Counted from the stretch's first letter, positions 1-9,071 are shown. The stretch is 64,000 nt of DNA from JAQBQB01 sp963846925 (GCA_963846925.1 CAWJXW010000010.1:248001-312000); one strand, 5' to 3'. Notes: generated from the sequence alone by a model not told the origin. Program-made: numbers and translations.

Positions 1-45
1 GTGCTTGATGAAATCGAAGTTGGTGTCGTGAAGAATGCGAAACAT
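1..45 (-). CDS. secF: SecF, protein translocase subunit, N-terminus only
   Basis: Only the first 15 codons are in the window (MFRILHDTNFDFIKH, ATG at 45); the gene continues off the left edge. The start of SecF is typically a short cytoplasmic segment with an Asn/Asp-Phe-Phe pattern just before the first membrane helix, and the position directly after secD (9 bases) is the standard secD-secF order. SecF would pair with SecD in the proton-driven SecDF complex that assists SecYEG export. Identity rests mainly on context, because the diagnostic domains lie outside the window. Confidence 0.8.
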   Translation of the reverse strand, partial: MFRILHDTNFDFIKH

Positions 46-54
46 GGAGGACCC

Positions 55-1782
55 TTAGATGCTCAGTGCCTGGGCGCCGCGGGAGCGGTTCAGCCAGATC
101 ATGTAGAAGGTGCGAACGACGAAGATCGACGTGAACAGCGACGCGGCGATACCCGCGATCAGCGTGACGGCGAAGCCCTTGACCGGGCCGGTTCCGTACT
201 GGTAGAGCACGGCCGCCGTGAGGATCGTGGAGACGTTCGAGTCGACGATCGCCGGCATGGCGTGGCGGAATCCCTCGTCGATGGCGGTCCGCACCGTCTT
301 GCCTCGGGCGAGCTCCTCGCGAATGCGCTCGAAGATCAGCACGTTGGCGTCCACCGCGATACCGATCGACAGCACGAATCCGGCGATCCCGGGCAGCGTC
401 AGCACGGCGTCGAAGCCGGCGAGCGCAGCCAACGTGTAGAGCACGTACAGCCCGAGCGCGAGCACTGCGAGCAGACCGGAGAAGCGGTAGTACACGAGCA
501 TGATGATGACGACGAGCGCCACCGCGATGAGCGAGGCGCGCAATCCCTTGTTGATCGAGTCCTGGCCGAGGCTCGGTCCGATGCTGCGGACCTCGGCGAC
601 GCGAAGCGGCACCGGCAATGCGCCGGCGCGCAAGACGAGCGCCAGGTCCTGCGCGTCGGCGAGGGACTTGCCGCCCATCGTGATCTGGCCGCGCGTGGAG
701 ATCGCGCTCTGAATGACGGGCGGCCGACCCTGGACGCGATCGTCGAGGATGATCGCCATGTAGTCGCCGATGTGCTTGCCCGTCTCGTTGCGGAAGCGAC
801 GGCCGCCTTCGTTGCTCAGCGTGAACTCGACGACCGTACCTTCGAGCGCCTGCTGGTTGGGCCGTGCGTCCTTGAGGTAGTCGCCGGTGATGATCGGCTT
901 GGCGTCGACGAGGTAGTACGCCTTGTACAGCTTGCCGCCGAGCATCGCCGAATCAGTCCCGGGAAGAAATTCCTTTCCGGGTGGCAGCGCCGACTTGACG
1001 ACCGAATCGGCGAGATAGCCATCGAGCGTCGGAACGTTGTCGTTGGCGACGTAGAACCCGCCGGGCGTGTCGCCTTGCTGGAGCAGGCTCGAGAACGCCC
1101 CGCCCGCTTGCAGCTTGAGCGAATCGGCGTTCAGCGTGTCTTTTTTCGTGGTGTCCTTTTTCGCGGCGCCCTTGGCCGCGACCTTTTTGGCAGAATCCGC
1201 CTTACCAAGCGGCAGCTCGACCTTCTTGCTCGTGTCTGCCTGGGTCAGAAGACCCTGCAATCCTTTCGTGGCCGCCTGTGCCTTGGAAGTCGTGTCAGAC
1301 TTTCGGCTCAGGCCGCGCTGCTTGATCACCTGATCGAGCTTGGGCAGGTCGCGCTCGAGCGCCTGCGTCTTGTCCGTGATCTTGAACTGGAGGAAGGCTT
1401 GATTCTGCATCAGCCTTTCCGCCCGCTCGCGATCCTGAATGCCGGGGAGCTGAACGACGATGCGGTCGTCGCCCTGCTTCTGCACGACCGGCTCCGAGAC
1501 ACCGAAGCCCTCGATGCGCGAGCGCACGGTCTTCAGCGCACGGTCGATCGCTTCCTTCTTGTCCGAGGCGGCGATGGCTTGCTTCGAGTCGTCCACTTCC
1601 AGCGCTAGGTACATGCCGCCCTGGAGGTCGAGGCCCCGGCGCAGCGGGACGTGGCGACTCGTGTCGACGCGGAGAACGCCGTCGGCGCCGCGATAGCGCG
1701 TCGCCACGTCGCGCGGGAACAACAGGTAGATCGACGCGAGGCAGAGCCCGACGATGATGAGAATGCGATACTTCAGGGGCAT
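55..1782 (-). CDS. secD: SecD, protein translocase subunit
   Basis: 575 aa inner-membrane protein assisting Sec-dependent export. One N-terminal membrane helix (about residues 7-22) is followed by the periplasmic P1 region with the conserved LDLQGG signature (51-56). The C-terminal RND-like membrane block has five or six helices, including GIAVDANVLIFERIREE. Between about residues 158 and 225 there is a Lys/Thr/Asp-rich low-complexity insert with repeated DTTKKDT-like words inside the first periplasmic domain, not usual for SecD. The stop lies 9 bases before secF; 52 bases separate it from ribF upstream. It is the second-last visible gene of the rimP-nusA-infB run. No convincing Shine-Dalgarno precedes the ATG. 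Family assignment is secure. Confidence 0.97.
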   Translation of the reverse strand: MPLKYRILIIVGLCLASIYLLFPRDVATRYRGADGVLRVDTSRHVPLRRGLDLQGGMYLALEVDDSKQAIAASDKKEAIDRALKTVRSRIEGFGVSEPVVQKQGDDRIVVQLPGIQDRERAERLMQNQAFLQFKITDKTQALERDLPKLDQVIKQRGLSRKSDTTSKAQAATKGLQGLLTQADTSKKVELPLGKADSAKKVAAKGAAKKDTTKKDTLNADSLKLQAGGAFSSLLQQGDTPGGFYVANDNVPTLDGYLADSVVKSALPPGKEFLPGTDSAMLGGKLYKAYYLVDAKPIITGDYLKDARPNQQALEGTVVEFTLSNEGGRRFRNETGKHIGDYMAIILDDRVQGRPPVIQSAISTRGQITMGGKSLADAQDLALVLRAGALPVPLRVAEVRSIGPSLGQDSINKGLRASLIAVALVVIIMLVYYRFSGLLAVLALGLYVLYTLAALAGFDAVLTLPGIAGFVLSIGIAVDANVLIFERIREELARGKTVRTAIDEGFRHAMPAIVDSNVSTILTAAVLYQYGTGPVKGFAVTLIAGIAASLFTSIFVVRTFYMIWLNRSRGAQALSI

Positions 1783-1834
1783 ACGAACCGCGGGTGGAAG
1801 GTTGGTGTGCGGAACCTTTAACGTTAACTGGCTC

Positions 1835-2794
1835 TTACGCTTGCGTCAACGCGCGGCGAGCCATGTCCGCGTCGCGGCCAAGTTGGGCCACGAGAGCCTC
1901 GATCGACTCGAACTTCGTCGTGTCGCGAAGGCGCCCGACGAGCTCGACACTCACCGATTCGCCGTACCAATCGCCAGTCGCGCCGAACAAATGGACCTCG
2001 AGCATCCGATCGAACTCGCCGAACGTGGGGCGTGAACCGAGGTTCATCATCCCGCCGAAGGAACCGCGCGCGCTCTGCGCGCGGACGGCGTATACCCCGG
2101 CCGGCGGAAGAAGTTTGCGCGCCGACCCCAACTCGAGATTGAGGGTCGGGTAGCCGAGATCGCGGCCGCGCTGGTGCCCCGGAACGACGACGCCGCGAAA
2201 GCCATAGTAGCGTCCCAACGCCGCGCGCGCCTGCGCGAGGTCGCCGTGCGCCACAGCGGTGCGAACGGCGCTCGATGAGATCGGCACGCCGCGCGAATCG
2301 AGGGTCGGAGCCACGACGTCGACGTCGAACCCGATTTCGCGCCCTATCTCTGAGAGGAAGCGAGCGTCACCGCTCCGGCCCCTGCCGAGTCCATGGTCGT
2401 AGCCAATCACAAGACGCCGCACCCGATACCGGCGCACGAGCAGATCTCGCACGAACGATTCGGCGGAGTAGGCGGCTAGCGACCGCGTGAACGGCAGCGC
2501 CGCGACGAGGAGTGGCCCGCTATCGACCAACGCGTCGAACTGTTCTATCCCCGGAGTCAACAACATCGGCGCCGCCGACGGGTTGACGACCTCCAGCGGG
2601 TGTGGCCGAAACGTGACGAGCAGAGCCGGGCACGATGATTCGGCGGCGTGCTCGTGGAGCCGTCGAAGGATGTCGCGGTGACCCAAATGCACGCCGTCGA
2701 ACGTGCCGACGGTGACAACGGCTCCCTCGAGCAACTGCGGAAAACCCGCGGTCTCCTCGCCGGCGCTCACGACGCGCGCGATCTCACCGGGCAT
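1835..2794 (-). CDS. ribF: Bifunctional riboflavin kinase / FAD synthetase RibF
   Basis: 319 aa cytoplasmic enzyme converting riboflavin to FMN and then FAD. The N-terminal nucleotidyltransferase domain carries the GTFDGVHLGHRDIL signature (about residues 30-43). The C-terminal kinase domain has GHQRGRDLGYPTLNL and the GVYAVRA...NLGSRPTFGE region. Length matches the usual 300-330 aa. The start overlaps the end of truB by 11 bases, so translation is probably coupled. The truB-ribF pairing is common in bacteria. Nothing is unusual in the catalytic motifs. Confidence 0.96.
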   Translation of the reverse strand: MPGEIARVVSAGEETAGFPQLLEGAVVTVGTFDGVHLGHRDILRRLHEHAAESSCPALLVTFRPHPLEVVNPSAAPMLLTPGIEQFDALVDSGPLLVAALPFTRSLAAYSAESFVRDLLVRRYRVRRLVIGYDHGLGRGRSGDARFLSEIGREIGFDVDVVAPTLDSRGVPISSSAVRTAVAHGDLAQARAALGRYYGFRGVVVPGHQRGRDLGYPTLNLELGSARKLLPPAGVYAVRAQSARGSFGGMMNLGSRPTFGEFDRMLEVHLFGATGDWYGESVSVELVGRLRDTTKFESIEALVAQLGRDADMARRALTQA

Positions 2795-3653
2795 CGGCGA
2801 GCACGGTCTTGGGCCGAAGCTCGTCGTCGTGACGCTCCGCGACGGCGACGAGCTCGCCGGAATCGTCGAGCAAGGAAACGAATTGACCGTCGGTTCGAGC
2901 GGGCACGGGATTGCCGTGCGAGACGCGACCCAGCTCGGCCTCGGTCAATCGCTGAATCGGCAGGTGTGATACCGCGTCGAGCGGCGGCCGAACCGCGCCG
3001 CCGCCGAGATCGTCGAGCGTCGACGCGTCGTCCACCGAGAATGCCCCGCTCCGCAAGCGGCGCAGCGCCGTGAGGTGCGCCGCGCTTCCGGTCTCGCGAC
3101 CCAGGTCGCGCGCGAGCGCGCGAACGTAGGTGCCCCCGCCGCACGTGATGCGCGCGTGAAGATCGTTGTCGACGCGAGGGCCAAGCGTCCACTCGTGAAC
3201 GACGACGCTGACCGGAGAGAGCTCCAGCGGAGCGCCGCGCCGCGCCGCCGTGTACGCGCGCACGCCGTCCACGCTCTTGGCCGAATACGCCGGCGGCAGT
3301 TGCTCGATGACACCGGTGAGCCGTTCGACGCCGCGCGAGATGGCGGCTTCGTCGGGGGGCGCATCGGCACGTCGAACGACGATGCCGGTCGAGTCGTCGG
3401 TGTCGGTCTCCTCGCCGAGGCGGATCGTGGCGTCGTAGACTTTCGGCTCTCCCTGCATGTGCGGGATGAGCCGCGTGGCGCGTCCAAGCAGAACGACGAG
3501 CAGTCCGGTCGCGAACGGGTCCAGCGTGCCGGCGTGCCCCGCGCGTTTCGCGCCCGTCGCGCGACGCACGACCGCGACGACGTCGTGCGAGGTCATCCCC
3601 ACGGGCTTGTCGACGAGCGCGAGCCCGGTGACGTCAGTCGTCCGCGTCTCCAT
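2784..3653 (-). CDS. truB: tRNA pseudouridine(55) synthase TruB
   Basis: Makes pseudouridine 55 in the T-loop of tRNAs. The motif GHAGTLDPFATGLLVV contains the catalytic Asp of the TruB family, preceded by LVDKPVGMTSHDVV at the N-terminus. The reading frame is open upstream to 3725, but those codons lie inside rbfA. I place the start at ATG 3653, 20 bases inside the rbfA end; ATG 3671 is an alternative. The length of about 290 aa is normal. It sits between rbfA and ribF in the usual order. Confidence 0.94.
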   Translation of the reverse strand: METRTTDVTGLALVDKPVGMTSHDVVAVVRRATGAKRAGHAGTLDPFATGLLVVLLGRATRLIPHMQGEPKVYDATIRLGEETDTDDSTGIVVRRADAPPDEAAISRGVERLTGVIEQLPPAYSAKSVDGVRAYTAARRGAPLELSPVSVVVHEWTLGPRVDNDLHARITCGGGTYVRALARDLGRETGSAAHLTALRRLRSGAFSVDDASTLDDLGGGAVRPPLDAVSHLPIQRLTEAELGRVSHGNPVPARTDGQFVSLLDDSGELVAVAERHDDELRPKTVLADAR

Positions 3654-4017
3654 CCGGTGGCGTCTTTCCATCTTTGATCTGCGAGAGCAACGACTCGATT
3701 CGCGCCGCGCGCTCGACGCTTTCATCGGCGAGAAACACGATCTCGGGCGCGAGGCGCAGACGCAGCGCGCGGCCGACGCGCGCGCGCAGGTGCGTGGCGA
3801 CGCTGTCCAACCCTTCGAAGGTCGCTTTGCGGTCCACGTCGGAGCCCATCACGCTCACGAATACCTTGGCGTGACGCAGATCGCGAGTGACCTGCGCGCC
3901 AGTGACGGTCACGAGTCCCGTGATTCGCGGATCCTTAACCTCTTCGGCGAGGAAGGTCGCGACTTCCTCGCGGATTGCTTCGGCCACGCGATCGGCGCGG
4001 CGATGGTCGGGGGCCAC
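3634..4017 (-). CDS. rbfA: 30S ribosome-binding factor RbfA
   Basis: 127 aa KH-like factor for late maturation of the 16S rRNA 5' end and cold adaptation. The sequence shows the family pattern RRADRVAEAIREEVA...VKDPRITGLVTVTG followed by DLRHAKVFVSVMG. It lies 15 bases downstream of infB and overlaps truB, the classical infB-rbfA-truB arrangement. The C-terminus is short and acidic (PPDGDADD). No anomalies seen. Confidence 0.95.
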   Translation of the reverse strand: MAPDHRRADRVAEAIREEVATFLAEEVKDPRITGLVTVTGAQVTRDLRHAKVFVSVMGSDVDRKATFEGLDSVATHLRARVGRALRLRLAPEIVFLADESVERAARIESLLSQIKDGKTPPDGDADD

Positions 4018-4032
4018 GGCACTCCTGGAAAA

Positions 4033-6780
4033 TCAGGCCGACGCCGAGCCTTCGAGCGTCCGCGCGACCTGTTCCTTGCGGTAGCACTCGATGACGTCGC
4101 CGACCTTGATGTCGTTGAAGTTCTCGACGCCGATGCCGCACTCGAATCCTTCGCGGACCTCGCGGACGTCGTCCTTGAAGCGCTTGAGCGACGAAATCGT
4201 GCCGTCGAAGGCCTCGACACCGTCGCGCACGACGCGGACGCGCCCCTGCCGGTTGATCACGCCGCTGCGAACCGCGCAGCCGGCGATCGTGCCGATGCGC
4301 GAGATCTTGAACACCTCGCGCACCGTCGCTTCGCCGAGAATGACCTCGCGCTCTTCGGGCCGGAGCATGCCTTCCATGGCCGAGCGGACGTCGGCCACCG
4401 CTTCGTAGATGATGCGGTACAGCTTGATCTCGACGCCTTCGCGCTCGGCCGCCGTGCGCGCGTTGTTGTCCGGGCGCACATGGAAGCCGATGATGATCGC
4501 GGCCGCGGTCTTGGCGAGCAGAATGTCGCTCTCCGTGATCGCACCGACGCCGCGATGGACGACGTCGACCTTGACCTCGGGCGTCGAAAGACCGATGAGC
4601 GAGTCGGCGAGCGCCTCCGCCGGTCCACCCTGGTCGGCTTTGATCAGGATGTTGAGCGTGCGCGCGCCGCCCAGCGCCGACTGCGCCATGAAGTCTTCCA
4701 GCGTCACGCCCGCGCGGTTGCCACGGCGGCTCTTCGCCTCGCGATCGAGGCGTTCGCGGCGTTGCGCGACCTCGCGCGCGGACGCCGCGTCCTCGACGAC
4801 CAGCAGCTGATCGCCCGCCATCGGCACGCCCTGGAAGCCGAGGATCTGCACGGGAATCGCGGGTCCCGCCTGCTTGACGGGCTTGCCGCGCTCGTCGAAC
4901 AGATTACGGACGCGGCCCGAGTACATGCCGCAGATGAAGTCGTCGCCGACCTTGAGCGTGCCGTTCTGCACGAGCACCGTGGCGACCGGGCCCTTGCCCG
5001 GATCGAGCGACGCTTCGACGACCGTTCCCGACGCGCGACGGTTCGGATTCGCCTTGAGGTCGAGGATTTCCGCCTGGAGCAGAATCTGGTCTAGCAGGGC
5101 GCTGATGTTCGTGCCCTTCTTGGCTGATATCTCGGTCGAAAGGACGTTGCCACCGAACTCCTCGAGCACGACGCCGTGCTGGAGCAGCTCCTGCTTCACC
5201 TTGCCCGGATTCGCCTGCGGCAGGTCGATCTTGTTGATGGCGACGATGAGCGGCACGCCGGCGTTCTTGGCATGCGAGATCGCCTCGATCGTCTGCGGCA
5301 TGACCGAGTCGTCCGCCGCGACGACGAGGACGACGATGTCCGTCACCTGCGCGCCGCGCGCGCGCATCGCGGTGAAGGCCTCGTGGCCCGGCGTGTCGAG
5401 GAACGTGATGTTCTTGCCGGACGGCAGCGAGACGTGGTACGCGCCGATGTGCTGCGTGATGCCGCCTGCTTCGCCCGCGACGACGTTCGCCTTGCGGATG
5501 TAGTCGAGCAGCGACGTCTTGCCGTGGTCGACGTGGCCCATGATGGTCACGACCGGCGGACGCCACACGAGCTCCTCGGGCTGATCCACTTCGGCGGCGA
5601 TTCCCCCTTCCTCCGCCTGGTACTCGCTCTCACGGACCGCCTGGAAGCCGAACTCGCCGGCGATCAACTCGATCTGGTCGAAGTCGAGTCGCTGGTTGAT
5701 CGTCACCATCAGGCCCATCTCCTTGAACGCGAACGCGACGATTTGCGTCGCGGGCACCTTCAGGATCTGGGCGAGCTCGCTCACCGTAATGAACTCGTTG
5801 ACGCGGACCGTCTTGCGCTCGCGCTCCGCCTGCGCGGCGCGCGCCGCCTCGAGGTCGTCACGAGTTCCACGACGCAGGTCGCTTGCGTTACGCCGCGAGG
5901 GCGCGCCGCGCATCGACGCCATCGTCTTCGCGATGTTCGCATCCACCGCTTCCTGGTCGACGGCGCCGCGCTTCCCTTTCTTGCGCCGTCCCCGGTCCAT
6001 GACGCCGCTGCTCGGGCCACCACCCATCCCACCGCCACCGCCACCGCCACCACCGCCGCCGCCCATGCCTGGACGCTTGTCGTCGCGGCGCGGGGGCGCG
6101 GCTCCTCCGCCCGGCGCCGCCGACGCGATGGGACGCGGCGGGAATCCGCCGCTGCTGGCGACGGGACGTGGACGCGGCGCACCCGGCGTGATCGGACGCG
6201 GGCGCGGGCGATCGGACGAGGGCGCACTGGGCGCGGTGGCCCCGCTCGCGCGGGCGCCATCGCTCGCCGCGGGCCGGGCGAGCTCGGCCTCGCGCTCTTC
6301 GCGCTCCTCGATCTCGGCAGCGGCGGCCTCCTCGCGCATGCGACGGTCTTCTTCGGCACGCGCCAGCTCGGCGCGTTCCGCCTCGAGGCGCGCCGCTTCG
6401 GCGGCGGCCTGTTCGCGAGCGTCGGCGGCTGCCTGCGCGGCAGCCGCGGCGGCCGCTTGCTCTTCGGCTGCAGCCTGAACGTCGGCGGCCTTTCGGCGAC
6501 GCCGGATCGGTTCGGCGGCGGCGGGCGTCGGCGCGGGAGCGGGTTCTGGCGGAGCGGCGGCCGTGCGGCGTCGGCGCGCCACAGGAGCCGGTGCGGCCTT
6601 CTGTTCGGCGCGCACTCGCTTCTCGCGCTCCCATCGAGCCCGGACGCGTGCAACTTGATCGTCCGTGAGCATGCTCACGTGGCTGCGAAATGGAATGTCC
6701 ATCTGACGAAGTAGCGAGGCCACTTCGTCAGACGGCATTCCGAACTCATTCGCCAACTCGCCAACTGAAAGCTTGCTCAA
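4033..6780 (-). CDS. infB: Translation initiation factor IF-2
   Basis: 915 aa GTPase placing initiator tRNA on the 30S subunit. The N-terminus has an IF2N-type domain (about 1-55), then a long Ala/Glu/Arg coiled region and a Pro/Gly-rich linker with an uninterrupted run of 12 glycines around residue 250. The GTPase core begins near residue 413 with GHVDHGKTSLLD (G1), then DTPGHEAF (G3), NKID (G4) and SAK (G5), followed by domains II-IV. The start is TTG at 6780, overlapping the preceding stop (TTGA), with AGGAGG four bases upstream; a nearby ATG is out of frame. The long N-terminus resembles large IF2 of GC-rich bacteria. Confidence 0.97.
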   Translation of the reverse strand: MSKLSVGELANEFGMPSDEVASLLRQMDIPFRSHVSMLTDDQVARVRARWEREKRVRAEQKAAPAPVARRRRTAAAPPEPAPAPTPAAAEPIRRRRKAADVQAAAEEQAAAAAAAQAAADAREQAAAEAARLEAERAELARAEEDRRMREEAAAAEIEEREEREAELARPAASDGARASGATAPSAPSSDRPRPRPITPGAPRPRPVASSGGFPPRPIASAAPGGGAAPPRRDDKRPGMGGGGGGGGGGGGMGGGPSSGVMDRGRRKKGKRGAVDQEAVDANIAKTMASMRGAPSRRNASDLRRGTRDDLEAARAAQAERERKTVRVNEFITVSELAQILKVPATQIVAFAFKEMGLMVTINQRLDFDQIELIAGEFGFQAVRESEYQAEEGGIAAEVDQPEELVWRPPVVTIMGHVDHGKTSLLDYIRKANVVAGEAGGITQHIGAYHVSLPSGKNITFLDTPGHEAFTAMRARGAQVTDIVVLVVAADDSVMPQTIEAISHAKNAGVPLIVAINKIDLPQANPGKVKQELLQHGVVLEEFGGNVLSTEISAKKGTNISALLDQILLQAEILDLKANPNRRASGTVVEASLDPGKGPVATVLVQNGTLKVGDDFICGMYSGRVRNLFDERGKPVKQAGPAIPVQILGFQGVPMAGDQLLVVEDAASAREVAQRRERLDREAKSRRGNRAGVTLEDFMAQSALGGARTLNILIKADQGGPAEALADSLIGLSTPEVKVDVVHRGVGAITESDILLAKTAAAIIIGFHVRPDNNARTAAEREGVEIKLYRIIYEAVADVRSAMEGMLRPEEREVILGEATVREVFKISRIGTIAGCAVRSGVINRQGRVRVVRDGVEAFDGTISSLKRFKDDVREVREGFECGIGVENFNDIKVGDVIECYRKEQVARTLEGSASA

Positions 6781-7127
6781 ACATCCTCCTGAATGGTTCG
6801 GGTTCCGCGGGCAGAGGCCAGCGTCCGAACCCCCGCAGCCAACTGCGGATCAATGATGCCAACGACGGCCGTCTGGTCCCGGCCGACGGCGGCGCCAAGC
6901 GCCGCGGCGGAAGGTACTTCCATAAATTTAACTCGCCGCGCCTGCATCAGCGGCACGATCTTATCTCGGCTGTTGGCCGAGGCGTCGCTCGCTACCACCG
7001 CGAAAATCAACGTGTTTCGCCTCGCGGCTTCACGTACTTGTTTGACTCCCACCACCGCACCGCGACTGCGCACGCCGAGGCCCAGCAGGCGGTAGACCCG
7101 CGAGGTGATCTCGGCGTCCGTCGTCAC
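6777..7127 (-). CDS. L7Ae/L30e/S12e/Gadd45-family RNA-binding protein (YlxQ-like)
   Basis: 116 aa. The sequence GLGVRSRGAVVGVKQVREAARRN followed by LIFAVVASDAS and RDKIVPL is the L7Ae-type RNA-binding fold seen in YlxQ/RplGA, a small ribosome-associated or K-turn-binding protein. It starts at GTG 7127 inside the nusA stop (GTGA) and ends inside the infB start, so all three genes are translationally coupled. In many bacteria ylxR sits between nusA and ylxQ; here there is no room for it. The precise RNA target is unknown. Confidence 0.85.
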   Translation of the reverse strand: MTTDAEITSRVYRLLGLGVRSRGAVVGVKQVREAARRNTLIFAVVASDASANSRDKIVPLMQARRVKFMEVPSAAALGAAVGRDQTAVVGIIDPQLAAGVRTLASARGTRTIQEDV

Positions 7128-8488
7128 GCCGCCGTGTTCCCTTCTCCTCCAGCTCCGCCCGCTTCAGTGCCCCTCGATTCCTGATCGCCGCCGGCGTCTT
7201 CGGTCGTGAGCTCGTCGATCAACGCCATGATGCGATCGGCTTCCTCGGGCGCGATGCCGGGGAGCTTGAGGAAGTCCTCGCGCTCGAGATCGATGATGTC
7301 GTTGAGGGTTCGATACCCGGCCTCGGCGAGGACGGCCACGGTCGCCGGCGGCATCCCGGCGATCTCGGTCAAGCGAACATCGGCCATCTCCTCGGTTTCG
7401 CCTGGGAGCGGAGCGAAGATCTGTCCTTCGCCACCGCGCTCCAGCCATTCGCGGCTGGAGTACAGGTCGATCTTCCATCCAGTCAGCTCGGACGCCAGGC
7501 GAACGTTCTGGCCGTTCCGGCCGATGGCGAGCGAGAGCTGGTCCTCGTCGACGACGGCTTGAATGGTCTTCGTGCTCGGATCACTGAAGACCCGCGCGAC
7601 CTTGGCCGGCGCGAGCGCGAGCTTCGCGAAGCGCTCCGGATCGGGCGACCATGGGACGATGTCGATTCGTTCGCCGTTCAACTCGTTGACGACGGCCTGC
7701 ACGCGCGAGCCTTTGAGACCGACGCACGCGCCGACGGGGTCGATCGAGTCGTCGCGCGAGAAGACCGCGATCTTCGTGCGGCTGCCGACTTCGCGGGCGG
7801 CCGCGCGGATTTCGACGATGTTCTGCTGAATCTCCGGCACCTCGAGCTTGAAGAGCGCCTTGACGAACAGCGGATCTCCGCGGCTCAGCACGAGGCGCGG
7901 CCCTTTCGGAGTCTCCTCGACGCGCTTCAGCACCGCGCGAATCGGCTCGCCCTGGTGGAAGTGCTCGCGATGGTTCTGCTCGCGGTACGGAATGATGGCT
8001 TCCGCTTCGCGAAACTTGTTGAGCATGACGACGAGCTTCCCGCGCTCGATCTGCTGGATCTCGCCGGAGAGGAGGTCGCCGACGCGGGTCGCGAACTCGT
8101 CGCGGATGCGCGTGCGCTCGCCTTCGCGGACCCGCTGGATGATGCGCTGTTTGGCCGCCTGGACGGCGGCACGTCCGAAGACGGCGAAGTCGATCGGCTC
8201 TTCCATCACGTCGCCGGGCTCGAAGCTCTCGTCGAACGCCTTGGCGTCCTCGACGGAGATCTGGTTGCTCGAATCTTCGACCGTTTCCACGACGGTTTTG
8301 AGGAGCACGATCTTGATGTCGCCCTTGCCGTCGTCGATCTCGACTTCGGCCTGAACGTTCGGGCCGTACTTCTTGGCGAGGGCGGCGAGGATTCCGTCCT
8401 GGAGCAACGCGTAGAGCTCCGCGCGATCGAGCTGCTTTGTGTTCGATACCTCGCGAAACGCGGACAGGATTTCCGTCGAGCTGACCAT
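7124..8488 (-). CDS. nusA: Transcription termination/antitermination protein NusA
   Basis: 454 aa RNA polymerase-binding factor controlling pausing, termination and antitermination. It has the N-terminal polymerase-binding domain (MVSSTEILSAFREV...), an S1 domain, two KH domains (VGACVGLKGSRVQAVVNEL and later AIGRNGQNVRLASELTGW) and a C-terminal helix-hairpin-helix-like region (LKLPGIAPEEADRIM), then a Gly/Glu-rich tail. The frame is open to 8866, but I choose ATG 8488 because a good Shine-Dalgarno (GAGGAG) lies 6 bases upstream and the family N-terminus begins there. NusA commonly regulates its own operon, which matters for the hairpin ahead of rimP. Confidence 0.96.
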   Translation of the reverse strand: MVSSTEILSAFREVSNTKQLDRAELYALLQDGILAALAKKYGPNVQAEVEIDDGKGDIKIVLLKTVVETVEDSSNQISVEDAKAFDESFEPGDVMEEPIDFAVFGRAAVQAAKQRIIQRVREGERTRIRDEFATRVGDLLSGEIQQIERGKLVVMLNKFREAEAIIPYREQNHREHFHQGEPIRAVLKRVEETPKGPRLVLSRGDPLFVKALFKLEVPEIQQNIVEIRAAAREVGSRTKIAVFSRDDSIDPVGACVGLKGSRVQAVVNELNGERIDIVPWSPDPERFAKLALAPAKVARVFSDPSTKTIQAVVDEDQLSLAIGRNGQNVRLASELTGWKIDLYSSREWLERGGEGQIFAPLPGETEEMADVRLTEIAGMPPATVAVLAEAGYRTLNDIIDLEREDFLKLPGIAPEEADRIMALIDELTTEDAGGDQESRGTEAGGAGGEGNTAA

Positions 8489-8553
8489 CCAGGACTCCTC
8501 GTGAATGTCTCCGCCCCGCGGCGGCGAACGCCGACGGGTACCGTGCACATCGA

Positions 8554-9015
8554 TTACAGATGAAACGCCAGCCGCGCCTCCTTGATTGCCGCCAGCGGAA
8601 TGCGCCGCACTGCTCCGTTCTCGAGCTCGAGCACCGCGGCCTCGCCCGCTGACCCCGCGTCTCCTTCGACCGTCATGATTTTCCCTTCGACACGACCACC
8701 GTGCTCCGGGCTCAGCACGTTGGCCCACTCGCCGACGAATCGCCGCCAGTCGGCGCTGGTCCGCAACTGGCGCTCGCCCGGCGACGAGACTTGCAGCACG
8801 TACTGCGGCCCGACGATCCCGCTTCCGTCGAGCCGCGCTTCCAACGCCCGCGACGCAACCGCACAATCGTCGATCGTGACCGCGGCTCCGTCGCGCCGAT
8901 CGATGCGAACCTCGATCAGCGGCCGGTTCCGAGTCCCGCCACGCCGGAGCTCGACGAGGTCGTAGCCGACCGAATCAAGCTCCCGCGCCACAACGTCTTC
9001 CAGCGCGTCCTTCAC
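8554..9015 (-). CDS. rimP: Ribosome maturation factor RimP
   Basis: 153 aa factor for 30S subunit assembly. The order VARELDSVGYDLVELRR...RPLIEVRIDRRDGAAVTIDDCAVASRAL...YVLQVSSPG is the RimP core, with the expected SPG(ER)QL motif and a C-terminal SH3-like domain. The start is GTG 9015; no better in-frame ATG was found. It is the first gene of the nusA-infB run, 65 bases ahead of nusA. An intrinsic-terminator hairpin ends 26 bases before the start codon. Confidence 0.93.
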   Translation of the reverse strand: MKDALEDVVARELDSVGYDLVELRRGGTRNRPLIEVRIDRRDGAAVTIDDCAVASRALEARLDGSGIVGPQYVLQVSSPGERQLRTSADWRRFVGEWANVLSPEHGGRVEGKIMTVEGDAGSAGEAAVLELENGAVRRIPLAAIKEARLAFHL

Positions 9016-9041
9016 ATCGAGTCGAGGGAGTCGTCAAGAAC

Positions 9042-9071
9042 AAAAAAATGTGGGGAGCCTCCCCCACATTT
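9042..9071 (-). terminator. Intrinsic terminator hairpin immediately upstream of rimP
   Basis: On the minus strand a 10-bp perfect stem (9046-9055 with 9062-9071, a GTGGGG core) closes a 6-base loop and runs into seven consecutive T residues. This is a textbook rho-independent terminator reading leftward. It may end the lipoprotein transcript or, because only 26 bases remain before rimP, act as an attenuator in the rimP-nusA-infB leader. Confidence 0.8.

Noticed and set aside
5990..6070. GC-triplet run resembling a repeat element
   Set aside because: It encodes the Gly12 stretch in the IF-2 linker, ordinary low-complexity coding sequence.
3457..6714. Two long plus-strand frames opposite infB and rbfA
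   Set aside because: Complementary-strand shadows; infB is unmistakable on the minus strand.
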